The notes under the pieces: model-generated
The model's database searches: none
Seen by the model: only the letters and a program-made list of their open reading frames with translations
Told to the model about the DNA's origin: nothing
Assembly (NCBI GenBank): GCA_031259875.1
Contig: JAIRKW010000110.1
Span: forward strand, 1 to 9,087
Direction: 5' to 3'
Source: Campylobacteraceae bacterium
Lineage (GTDB): Bacteria; Campylobacterota; Campylobacteria; Campylobacterales; Campylobacteraceae
DNA length: 9,087 nt
Part shown: positions 1 to 6,539 of the stretch, one piece after another
Layout: the number at the start of each line of letters is the position of its first letter
How positions within the stretch are numbered: the stretch's first letter is position 1
Position numbers and translations under genes: made by a program

Positions 1-20
1 CTGTATAAAATAAACCTTCA

Positions 21-119
21 CATTTAATAAAATCAAGGGATATTCAAAAACTTGTTATTTTTTTGCAAAAAAATAACTTCAAACAGTTTGAATATCTTTT
101 TCCTTGATTTTATTAAATG
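21..119. repeat. Long inverted repeat / cruciform-forming hairpin
   Basis: Three nested stems are visible. The outer arms, 21-38 (CATTTAATAAAATCAAGG) and 102-119, are perfect 18-base reverse complements. The middle arms, 39-48 (GATATTCAAA) and 87-96 (TTTGAATATC), are perfect over 10 bases. The apex, 54-65 (GTTATTTTTTTG) followed by 66-77, is a perfect 24-base palindrome. The unpaired parts are five bases on the left (49-53), nine on the right (78-86) and a five-T bulge (97-101). About 40 base pairs can form on one strand. It lacks the GC-rich stem and trailing T-run of a classical intrinsic terminator. It could be a bidirectional terminator, a MITE-like element or a structured RNA; none of these is established. 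Confidence 0.85.
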
Positions 120-201
120 CTTGGCAGTGTCAAAGGGAAAAATAATATCCAAAGAAGATAGTGTTAAAGCAATAAGGTTTTTGTTTTGCAAATGAATTTG
201 T

Positions 202-263
202 GGATTGCTTCGTCAGTCGCTTTGCTCCTTTCTCGCAATGACGGGGGGGGGAGAGAATGTTTG
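202..263. repeat. Dispersed palindromic (REP-like) repeat, copy A
   Basis: This copy begins with GGATTGC and ends with TCTCGCAATGACGG plus a G-run. Its reverse complement starts GTCATTGCGAG and ends GCAATCC, a layout typical of a widespread family of intergenic palindromic repeats in bacteria. The arms ATTGC (204-208) and GCAAT (235-239) can pair. It is followed by a 9-G tract (243-251) and the tail AGAGAATGTTTG, which recurs in copy C. It is the best preserved of the three neighbouring copies. Assignment rests on pattern recognition, not on a database match. Confidence 0.65.
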
Positions 264-305
264 AATTGCCGCAACACTTTGTGTCTCACAATGATGCAGG
301 AGGGT
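263..305. repeat. Dispersed palindromic repeat, degenerate copy B
   Basis: This stretch directly follows copy A and has the same plan in diverged form: GAATTGCCGC at the left and CTCACAATGATG at the right, compared with GGATTGC and CTCGCAATGACG in copy A. ATTG (265-268) can pair with CAAT (289-292), and ACAC (274-277) with GTGT (281-284) around a TTT loop. The pairing survives although the sequence has drifted, which supports a folded repeat unit rather than chance similarity. Confidence 0.45.
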
Positions 306-378
306 GTGCTTGTTTGGCAGGCTTTGTTCAATTCTAAAGACAAAAAGTGGATTTTTGCATTCTTTTTGAGTGTATGTT

Positions 379-414
379 TCATTGTGCAGAATGACGGAGG
401 AAGAGAATGTTTGG
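379..414. repeat. Dispersed palindromic repeat, right-half copy C
   Basis: Only the right half is recognisable: CATTGTGCAGAATGACGGAG followed by AGAGAATGTTTGG. The segment from AATGACGG to AATGTTTG matches the end of copy A (237-263), with GGAGGA here in place of the long G-run there. The left half has either been lost or drifted beyond recognition. The roughly 70 bases between copies B and C show no clear repeat structure. Confidence 0.45.
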
Positions 415-494
415 TTCACGATTAATTACCAAAAGTCTCTTTTATCGCGGTATTTGCTTTGAAAAAAGCGATATATATATCAAAATTTAGCACA

Positions 495-507
495 TTTTAG
501 CTAAAAT
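495..507 (+). promoter_or_regulatory. Probable mqnE promoter -10 with overlapping palindrome
   Basis: TAAAAT at 502-507 is a plausible -10 hexamer about 33 bases before the mqnE start. It overlaps a perfect 12-base palindrome, TTTTAGCTAAAA (495-506). A second perfect palindrome, GATATATATATC, lies at 470-481 where a -35 element would be; no -35 hexamer is evident, as is usual for vegetative promoters in Campylobacterota. The palindromes could be an operator, but AT-rich palindromes also arise by chance. Confidence 0.35.
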
Positions 508-539
508 CTGCCATCTAGATTTAAAAGTGAAAAACTGCA

Positions 540-1628
540 ATGGGTATTATCAATAAACTTGAAAAAAATGCAAGGCTTGATTTTGACGACGGACTTAAGC
601 TTTACGAACTTGACCTCTTTACGCTGGGGCATTTTGCCAATTTGCGAAGGGTTAGCATGTGGGGCAAAAAGGTCTATTTCAATATAAACCGCCATATCAA
701 TCCTACAAATATCTGTAAAGATATATGCAAATTTTGCGCATTTTCGGCAAACAGGAAAAATCCGAACTCCTACAAATATACAAAAGAGGAGGTTTTGCAA
801 ATCGCAGAAGATGCCTGTAAGCGCGGCATAAAAGAGGTGCATATAGTCTCCGCGCACAATAAAGAGCATGATTTGTACTGGTATATCGATATTTTTAAAG
901 AGTTAAAAAGGAGATTTCCAAATCTTCACATAAAAGCTTTTACAGCTGCTGAAGTGCATTTTTTATCAACTCTGCATAATTTAAGCTATGAAGAGGTTTT
1001 GGACAAGATGATAGAAGCCGGCGTGGATTCTATGCCCGGGGGCGGAGCTGAAATCTTTGATGAAAAGATAAGAGCCTATATCTGCAAAGGCAAAGTAGAC
1101 TCTAAAAATTGGCTCAAAATCCATGAACTTTGGCATAAAAGCGGCAGATTTTCAAATGCCACGATGCTTTTTGGGCATGTAGAGGAGAGAAAAGAGAGGA
1201 TTGAGCATATGTTAAGACTCCGTGATGTGCAGGATAGAACGGGCGGCTTCAATGCATTTATCCCTCTTGTTTATCAAAGAGACAATAACTATCTCAAAGT
1301 GGACAAGTTTTTAGGTTCGGCGGAAATTTTAAAAACTATAGCCGTAAGCAGGTTGATACTGGATAACATTCCTCACATAAAAGCCTACTGGGCGAGCGCA
1401 ACTTTAAGTTTGGCTATGGTGGCGCAGGAGTTTGGCGCGGACGATTTGGACGGGACGATAGAAAAAGAGGCGATTCAAAGTGCCGGCGGAGCAAAAAGTG
1501 CCGGAGGACAAGCCTTAAAAGATTTTCTAGATATCATCGTAACAAGCGGATTTATTCCTGTGGAGAGAGACAGCCTTTATAATGAGTTGAGGGTTTATGA
1601 GGAGACAGACTGTGGCGTTTGTCAATGA
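540..1628 (+). CDS. mqnE: Aminofutalosine synthase MqnE (radical SAM)
   Basis: Radical-SAM enzyme of the futalosine menaquinone pathway. It joins 3-[(1-carboxyvinyl)oxy]benzoate to the adenosyl moiety of S-adenosylmethionine to give 6-amino-6-deoxyfutalosine in the cytosol. The 362-residue protein has the 4Fe-4S motif CxxxCxxC at C59, C63 and C66, the family segment PGGGAEIF at 166-173, and the MqnE-like run TGGFNAFIPL (234-243) and DDLDGT (301-306) with KTIAVSRL between them. These fit MqnE better than the related MqnC or CofH. Length is normal. The ATG at 540 follows only a weak purine-rich site (AAAAGTGAAAA). The extreme C-terminus carries an extra CGVC pair (C358, C361). The last 17 bases overlap the next gene. 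It heads a tightly packed seven-gene set ending at 6497. Confidence 0.93.
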   Translation: MGIINKLEKNARLDFDDGLKLYELDLFTLGHFANLRRVSMWGKKVYFNINRHINPTNICKDICKFCAFSANRKNPNSYKYTKEEVLQIAEDACKRGIKEVHIVSAHNKEHDLYWYIDIFKELKRRFPNLHIKAFTAAEVHFLSTLHNLSYEEVLDKMIEAGVDSMPGGGAEIFDEKIRAYICKGKVDSKNWLKIHELWHKSGRFSNATMLFGHVEERKERIEHMLRLRDVQDRTGGFNAFIPLVYQRDNNYLKVDKFLGSAEILKTIAVSRLILDNIPHIKAYWASATLSLAMVAQEFGADDLDGTIEKEAIQSAGGAKSAGGQALKDFLDIIVTSGFIPVERDSLYNELRVYEETDCGVCQ

Positions 1629-2091
1629 GGAGATTTCAAAAGAGCAGTATGAAACGTACAACATGAAAGCGACAGATGTAAAATGGCGTTTTGCCGTTCC
1701 GATAATGGATTGGACGATAGATAAAGATAGAGATATCTGGCTTAGGCTCTGCTGCAAGCATATAGATGTGAATGACGCAAAAGATGAGATTAACGCTGCG
1801 TGGAATTTTTACTGGAAGGGTGCGTTTTTTACCGTTTTTACAAAACAGCTGCAAATTTTGGATAATTGTGCTCACATAAAGATACTTGATATGTATATCG
1901 GCGATAGATACCGTCAAGGAAATGTCAATAAACTTTTCCCTGTTGAGTTTCCAAAAGAGTTTGCGTCCAGTAAAAAGCAGATACTCAAAGATTTCAAAGA
2001 GGCTTTGGAAGTCTCAAATATAGGTCTTGGCATGGCTTGGGCTGCGGATAGATACAAGGTTGAACTGATATATGAAGGCAGGACGATATGA
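1612..2091 (+). CDS. Unrecognised 159-residue cytosolic protein
   Basis: I do not recognise this family. The predicted product is soluble, with no signal peptide or membrane segment. It is rich in aromatic residues, especially tryptophan (KWRF, MDW, DIWLRL, AAWNFYWKG, MAWAADRY). I chose the GTG at 1612 because GAGGAG (1599-1604) sits 7 bases upstream as a ribosome binding site. An in-frame ATG at 1597 would add five residues but would use those same bases as codons. The start lies inside the end of mqnE (17-base overlap) and the stop overlaps the next start, so translation is probably coupled to both neighbours. The position directly behind mqnE suggests a linked role, but the sequence itself shows no function. 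Confidence 0.75.
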   Translation: MAFVNEEISKEQYETYNMKATDVKWRFAVPIMDWTIDKDRDIWLRLCCKHIDVNDAKDEINAAWNFYWKGAFFTVFTKQLQILDNCAHIKILDMYIGDRYRQGNVNKLFPVEFPKEFASSKKQILKDFKEALEVSNIGLGMAWAADRYKVELIYEGRTI

Positions 2092-3191
2092 TGAGAAAGA
2101 TTGTTGTTTGGGTGTTATCTGCTGTTTTTTTATATGCAGACGATGAAGCTTGCAAAAAGATTTTAGACGAAGAGCTTTTTTTGGAATATTCTGACAATAC
2201 ATATAATGAGTATGTTGTTTATTCAGATGACAATGTGTCGCAAAACAGACGATTGCTCTTTTCAACAATAAGATTTGGCGGGACATCACGTACGCCAAGT
2301 TTTTTTGATATCGGAATAGACAAAGATGTCAACGAAACAAATAAAACGCAAATTTTTGACATAATAAACACATATGAGCAAAAAGGTGGTGACGATGATG
2401 ATTTATATGATAATAGCGCGGAAGTCGATGCGTATCTTTGGGCAAATGAAGTAAAAATATTTTCATTAGACAATAAAATATATTTAAACCTGTTTTCTGC
2501 CCCTACTGTATTAGACAGCGGCATTTATAATATCTTTGTTTACGATAAAAAGGATAAATTTTTCAATAAAGCCTGCTTAATAAAACGAAAATTGGCCGGC
2601 TATGATGAAAGTAAAAATAAAATCTGCCAAAAAGTCGTCAACAAGCAATACACGCAGCCACAAGAGGTAAATCTGACGACTGTTTTAAATAAAGCCGCTT
2701 TAACACAGCTTGAAGAAGATATTTCTAAAATAAGTAAAAAATTCAGATGGGTTAGATTTAACATAGAATACAATAAAGCTTTTTTGGTTGATTATGATAA
2801 TACGGGCAAGAAAAAATTACTTTTGAGGGCAGCTTACGCATCGGGTGCAGGAGCTGGGTGTGATTACTATCTGCACTTCACATATGATGCGGACAAAAAG
2901 GATAAATTCAGTACGCTCTCTCCGCAAGAGAGTACCTATTTTTATACAGAGCATATATCTAGCTGCTTTCAAAAAGAGGAGTTGGTAACGGTTGAGGGCA
3001 AAAACTATATCCTTGTTGATTATTATGACCATAGCAATATTACTTCCGATGAAGACGATGCTATGTATGCGCTTTATGAGTTAAAACGCGATAAAAACAA
3101 AGAGTTGATAAGCGAACAGATTTGCAATTTTATTCCTAAATACAGATATGAACAAAGCACATTAACCATTAAGGAGAGAGAAAATGAGTAA
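2088..3191 (+). CDS. Unrecognised exported protein with six cysteines
   Basis: No known domain is apparent. The 367-residue product begins with a short signal peptide (MMRKIVVWVLSAVFLYA), with likely cleavage after A17, so it should be periplasmic or surface located. Six cysteines (22, 163, 180, 258, 293, 346) remain after cleavage, an even number that would allow three disulfides. The chain is acidic and rich in Asp, Tyr and Lys, with Asp clusters near 102-105 (GGDDDD) and 318-324. There are two adjacent ATG codons, 2088 and 2091. The first overlaps the upstream stop by four bases (ATGA), and either is possible. The stop overlaps the next gene by 8 bases. It carries no CXXCH haem motif, so it is not a c-type cytochrome. 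Confidence 0.8.
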   Translation: MMRKIVVWVLSAVFLYADDEACKKILDEELFLEYSDNTYNEYVVYSDDNVSQNRRLLFSTIRFGGTSRTPSFFDIGIDKDVNETNKTQIFDIINTYEQKGGDDDDLYDNSAEVDAYLWANEVKIFSLDNKIYLNLFSAPTVLDSGIYNIFVYDKKDKFFNKACLIKRKLAGYDESKNKICQKVVNKQYTQPQEVNLTTVLNKAALTQLEEDISKISKKFRWVRFNIEYNKAFLVDYDNTGKKKLLLRAAYASGAGAGCDYYLHFTYDADKKDKFSTLSPQESTYFYTEHISSCFQKEELVTVEGKNYILVDYYDHSNITSDEDDAMYALYELKRDKNKELISEQICNFIPKYRYEQSTLTIKERENE

Positions 3192-3612
3192 TATTCAAGA
3201 AGTTATTGACTTTTTAAATAAAGCTGGTGTTTTTTACATTGGAACGGTTGATAATGAGGACAGGCCTCATGTGCGTCCGTTTGGCTTTGTGATGGAGTGG
3301 GAGGGAAAACTCACATTTATCACTAACAATCAAAAAGAGGTTTATAAGCAGTTGAGCACAAATCCTTATGCAGATATCTGCGTATTTGGAGCCGATAATA
3401 TATGGATACGCATAAGCGGCCGGGTAAAACTTTTTCAAAGCGTTGAAGCAAATAAAAAAGCGTTTGAGATTATGCCAAGTCTCAAGGATTTATATGGTGA
3501 TGAAAATAACCCCGTACTTGCCCACTTCTCTTACGAAGAGGGTGCAGCGGCGTTTTGGTCGTTTGAGTCTATAAAAAAGCCTTTTAAAATTATCTCATTA
3601 AATATAGTTTGA
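3184..3612 (+). CDS. Pyridoxamine 5'-phosphate oxidase-fold family protein
   Basis: This is a small split-barrel flavin-binding protein of the uncharacterised PNPOx-like group (COG5015 type), 142 residues long. It is unlikely to be true PdxH, which is longer. Family features in order are GVFYIGTVD (15-23), RPHVRPFGFV (27-36), FITNNQKEVYKQL (45-57), where the flavin phosphate is usually held, and WIRISGRV (74-81). Members typically bind FMN or a related cofactor as dimers; the substrate is unknown. A strong site, AAGGAGAG, precedes the ATG. The gene overlaps the upstream coding region by 8 bases and is followed after 16 bases by the purine permease gene, which fits one transcript. Confidence 0.85.
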   Translation: MSNIQEVIDFLNKAGVFYIGTVDNEDRPHVRPFGFVMEWEGKLTFITNNQKEVYKQLSTNPYADICVFGADNIWIRISGRVKLFQSVEANKKAFEIMPSLKDLYGDENNPVLAHFSYEEGAAAFWSFESIKKPFKIISLNIV

Positions 3613-3628
3613 TATCAAGGAGTTTACT

Positions 3629-4909
3629 TTGGATTTTTTTAAATTAAAAAGCAAAGGCACTACTGTAACAACAGAAGCAAGAGCCGGTTTTACCACATTT
3701 TTGACTATGCTCTACATAGTGCCTGTAAATGCGCTTATTTTAAGCGCTGCGGGTATGCCTTACGAAGCACTTATCACAGCAACTGCTTTGATTACGATAA
3801 TAGCCTGCGTACTTAACGGTTTCTGGTCAAATACGCCTATTGCTATGAGTACCGGCATGGGGCTTAACGCCTACTTTTCGTATGTGCTTGTAGGACAGAT
3901 GCATGTTCCTTGGCAAAGCGCGCTTGGCATTGTGTTTGTGTCGGGAATGCTGTTTTTGATTTTGTCATTTACGAAGTTTCGAACTTGGATGATAAATAGT
4001 ATCAGCGAAGATTTGAGGCGCGCGATAAGTGCTGGTATAGGAGCTTTTATAGCGTTTATCGCCCTGCAGCAAATGGGAGTTATAGTAAAAAATGACGCTA
4101 CTCTCGTATCGCTTGGCGATTTTGGTGATAAAAATGTACTGCTTGGAGTTTTTGGGCTTATAGTAGTTATCGCGTTTTATATCAAAAAAATCAAGGGAGC
4201 TTTTATATTTGCGATTATTGCGACATCGCTGATTGCATGGATTTTTGGTATTGCCTCATATCCTAAGGAGCTTTTTTCACTTCCTGCTTCAATTTCACCG
4301 ATAGCATTTGAGCTTGATATATTATCAGCATTGCAATTTGCGTTTATCCCCGTGATAATTACGTTTTTCATTACAGACCTTTTTGATACTTTGGGTACGC
4401 TGGCTGGCGTGGGATTTCGCGCTGGGCTTTTCAAAAAAGGCAGCAAGGAACTTGAGAAAACTTTGGAAGCTGATGCTGCGGCTTCTGTACTTAGCGGTAT
4501 TGTGGGCGTTTCTACCACGACAAGTTTTGTTGAAAGCGCAAGCGGCGTTGAAGAAGGAGGCAGAAGCGGACTTACGGCTATTGTTGCGGGAGTATTTTTT
4601 GTTTTTACACTCTTTTTGATACCGCTTTTTAAAGCGATTCCGGCAAATGCCATATATCCTGTTTTGGTAATGGTCGGAGTATTGATGTTTGCAGAGCTTA
4701 AAAATATCAATTTTGCAGATAAAAGTGTTGCTATCGCTACATTTTTGATTGTTATCTTGATGCCTTTGACGTACTCTATCACTTACGGTTTGGCGTTTGG
4801 ATTTATATCTTATGTGATTACAAAGATACTAAGCAAAGAGTTTAAAGATATCAATATAGGCGTTATGCTCCTTTTTGCGATAAGCTTGATGGCATTTATC
4901 ATTCGTTAG
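3629..4909 (+). CDS. NCS2 family purine base permease (AzgA/GhxP type)
   Basis: Inner-membrane proton symporter for purine bases such as adenine, guanine or hypoxanthine. The 426-residue protein has the features of the AzgA branch: TEARAGFTTFLTMLYIVP near the N-terminus (15-32), STGMGLNAYFSY (74-85), the substrate-site segment FFITDLFDTLGTLAGV (246-261), LEADAAAS (279-286), and the GVSTTTSFVESASGVEEGGR region (293-312). Hydrophobic segments fill most of the rest, consistent with the usual 14-span fold. Translation starts at a TTG (3629) with AAGGAG (3617-3622) six bases before it. Which purine is preferred cannot be read from the sequence. It is 8 bases ahead of a purine phosphoribosyltransferase gene, so uptake and trapping of the base as a nucleotide appear to be encoded together. 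Confidence 0.92.
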   Translation: MDFFKLKSKGTTVTTEARAGFTTFLTMLYIVPVNALILSAAGMPYEALITATALITIIACVLNGFWSNTPIAMSTGMGLNAYFSYVLVGQMHVPWQSALGIVFVSGMLFLILSFTKFRTWMINSISEDLRRAISAGIGAFIAFIALQQMGVIVKNDATLVSLGDFGDKNVLLGVFGLIVVIAFYIKKIKGAFIFAIIATSLIAWIFGIASYPKELFSLPASISPIAFELDILSALQFAFIPVIITFFITDLFDTLGTLAGVGFRAGLFKKGSKELEKTLEADAAASVLSGIVGVSTTTSFVESASGVEEGGRSGLTAIVAGVFFVFTLFLIPLFKAIPANAIYPVLVMVGVLMFAELKNINFADKSVAIATFLIVILMPLTYSITYGLAFGFISYVITKILSKEFKDINIGVMLLFAISLMAFIIR

Positions 4910-4917
4910 GAGGTTTT

Positions 4918-5355
4918 ATGCGCTATTATGGATTTGAAGAGTTTTTTGATGATGTAAAAAAGATAGCTTACGAGGTGAAGCCCTACAATTTTGACGCATA
5001 TCTGTCTATAGCCAGAGGCGGAATGACTTTCGGGCATTTCCTTGCTCATGCACTTGACACAAGAGAGCTTTATGCTCTGAACTCCATACATTACGAGGGT
5101 TCTAAAAAGCTTGATTATGTGAAGATCTTTAATATACCAGACCTTTCTCACGCAAAAAGCGTTTTAGTGCTTGACGATATCGCAGACAGCGGCGAAACAT
5201 TGACGGAGATAAAAAGAACGCTTGGGAGGCTGTATCCTGATATGGATATAAAGATAGCGACTTTACTTTACAAAAAAACGTCCATCGTGCGTCCTGATTT
5301 TTTTGCCAAAGAGACGACGGAGTGGATAGAGTTTTTGTGGGATTTTACTATTTGA
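4918..5355 (+). CDS. Purine phosphoribosyltransferase (Gpt-like)
   Basis: Cytosolic type I phosphoribosyltransferase that would convert a free 6-oxopurine (or adenine) and PRPP to the nucleotide. In 145 residues it has the PPi-loop ARGG (32-35), the PRPP-binding signature VLVLDDIADSGETL (82-95) with D86-D87, a lysine pair (119-120) where Gpt places its purine O6-contacting lysine, and TEWIEFLWDF (134-143), which resembles the tryptophan-containing purine-stacking segment of E. coli xanthine-guanine phosphoribosyltransferase. Length is typical of Gpt (about 150). Base specificity is inferred, not shown. A strong site, TTAGGAGG, overlaps the stop of the permease gene. The stop overlaps the next start as TTGA. 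Confidence 0.87.
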   Translation: MRYYGFEEFFDDVKKIAYEVKPYNFDAYLSIARGGMTFGHFLAHALDTRELYALNSIHYEGSKKLDYVKIFNIPDLSHAKSVLVLDDIADSGETLTEIKRTLGRLYPDMDIKIATLLYKKTSIVRPDFFAKETTEWIEFLWDFTI

Positions 5356-6497
5356 AAAAGCAAAATACCATACTTTATGTATGTACGATTTTGGTTTTGT
5401 GTACGCTTTACGCGGCACAGCCGATTCAGCCGCTTTTTAAAGAAGAGTTTGCGCTGAACGGCTTTCAAGCGGCTATATTTACAACCGTTATAATGTTTCC
5501 CTTGGGAATCGCGCCTCTTTTTTACGGATATATACTTGAAAATTTGTCATCAAGGCAGATGCTTAGAGTCTCTTTGCTGCTTCTGGGGATTTTAGAGATA
5601 TGTTTCTCATTTAGCAGCTCTTACATTGTTTTGATTGGCATACGTGCAGTGCAGGGCTTTTTGATACCTGCGGCTTTGACTTCGCTTGTGAGTTATATCT
5701 CAACCTCTTCAGCGCATGAAAATATCCAAAAAGCGCTTGGAAATTATGTGGCTATAACCATTATGGGCGGATTTTTAGGCAGACTGCTTTCGGGTATTTC
5801 GTCCGAATATTTTGGCTGGCGCCCATTCTTTTTCATCATTGGAGTCGGGCTTATCTTATCGTTTTTTGCACTTTTGGGTGTCAATAAAGATGCAAAAGCC
5901 AGATTTGCTAAAGTTACGAAAAAAGATGTGGTAAATGTCCTTAAAATCAAGCACAATTTTCTTATCTATACTGCTATATTTTGCGTATTTTTCGTATTTC
6001 AAGGAGTGCTTAACTTTTTACCGTTCGAGCTTAAAAGCATAGATGAAAATTTAGGCGAGAGTAAAGTTGGGCTGATGTATGCGGGGTATGTCATAGGACT
6101 CATAACCGCGCTTAACGTTACAAGAATAATTAAATTTTTCAAAAGTGAAAGCAGGGCTATGATATGCGGCATGTTCATATATATAGCGGGGCTGGGACTG
6201 TTTAATATAGAGTCGTTTACTGTGATGTTTTGCTCAATGTTTGTATTTTGTCTTGGCATGTTTATGGTGCATTCTATCGCCGCGGGATTTGTCAATAAAC
6301 TTGCGCATGAACGAAAAAGCATAACAAACGGACTCTATCTTTCGTTTTACTATGCGGGAGGGACGTTTGGTTCGTTTTTGCCCGGCGTTTTTTATCAGCA
6401 TTTGGGCTGGCATGCGTTTTTACTCTTTTTGGGATTTATGCTGTTGTGCGGAGCGGGATTTTTGATTTTTTTAAGAAAATGTGAAAATGCAAGCTAA
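5352..6497 (+). CDS. MFS transporter, YnfM-like
   Basis: Twelve-span inner-membrane carrier of the major facilitator superfamily, 381 residues from the chosen start. It resembles the E. coli YnfM group: AAQPIQPLFKEEF (21-33) in the first helix and loop, a motif-A-like loop GYILENLSSRQML (59-71), GFLGRLLSGISSEYFGW (140-156) around helix 5, a central cytoplasmic linker (about 178-200), and GMFMVHSIAAGF with NGLYLSFYYAGGTFGS in the C-terminal half. The substrate is unknown; drug or metabolite efflux is the usual guess for such proteins. I took the TTG at 5352 because it gives the expected N-terminus and a four-base TTGA overlap with the upstream stop. In-frame GTG codons at 5322 and 5337 would add 10 or 5 residues, and no start has a strong ribosome binding site. 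It is the last gene of the packed set. Confidence 0.87.
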   Translation: MKKQNTILYVCTILVLCTLYAAQPIQPLFKEEFALNGFQAAIFTTVIMFPLGIAPLFYGYILENLSSRQMLRVSLLLLGILEICFSFSSSYIVLIGIRAVQGFLIPAALTSLVSYISTSSAHENIQKALGNYVAITIMGGFLGRLLSGISSEYFGWRPFFFIIGVGLILSFFALLGVNKDAKARFAKVTKKDVVNVLKIKHNFLIYTAIFCVFFVFQGVLNFLPFELKSIDENLGESKVGLMYAGYVIGLITALNVTRIIKFFKSESRAMICGMFIYIAGLGLFNIESFTVMFCSMFVFCLGMFMVHSIAAGFVNKLAHERKSITNGLYLSFYYAGGTFGSFLPGVFYQHLGWHAFLLFLGFMLLCGAGFLIFLRKCENAS

Positions 6498-6506
6498 AAA
6501 TAGCAG

Positions 6507-6512
6507 TATAAT
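6507..6512 (+). promoter_or_regulatory. Probable -10 box for the 6540 gene
   Basis: A perfect TATAAT lies 27 bases before the ATG at 6540, in the 42-base gap after the MFS gene. No -35 hexamer stands out, and the upstream bases are T-rich and A-rich, as is usual for Campylobacterota vegetative promoters. This suggests separate transcription from the preceding gene set, though read-through is possible because no terminator hairpin is seen in the gap. Confidence 0.5.
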
Positions 6513-6539
6513 ATATAGATTTTATTTTCGGACGATTTT

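Larger units (their letters stand above)
1..539. other. Gene-free upstream region
   Basis: No convincing protein gene lies here. Short open frames cross the stretch (for example about 186-425 on the + strand), but they run through palindromic repeat copies, lack a ribosome binding site and resemble no family I know. From left to right the region holds a long inverted repeat (21-119), about 80 AT-rich bases with nothing recognisable (120-200), a cluster of three degenerate dispersed-repeat copies (202-414), and an AT-rich leader with two perfect 12-base palindromes just before mqnE. The left end may be the tail of the spacer behind a gene outside the window. Confidence 0.7.

Noticed and set aside
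21..119. The long inverted repeat as an intrinsic terminator or CRISPR repeat
   Set aside because: It lacks a GC-rich stem followed by a T-run, and there is no repeated unit with regular spacers.
186..425. A 79-codon open frame on the + strand across the repeat cluster and G-run, considered as a phase-variable gene
   Set aside because: It reads straight through repeat copies A-C, has no ribosome binding site and no family resemblance. The open frame is best explained by the repeat sequence itself.
4177..4782. A 201-codon open frame on the - strand
   Set aside because: It is antisense to the conserved core of the NCS2 permease. Its Ala/Ser/Ile-rich composition is what the complement of a membrane protein gene gives, and it has no start signal.
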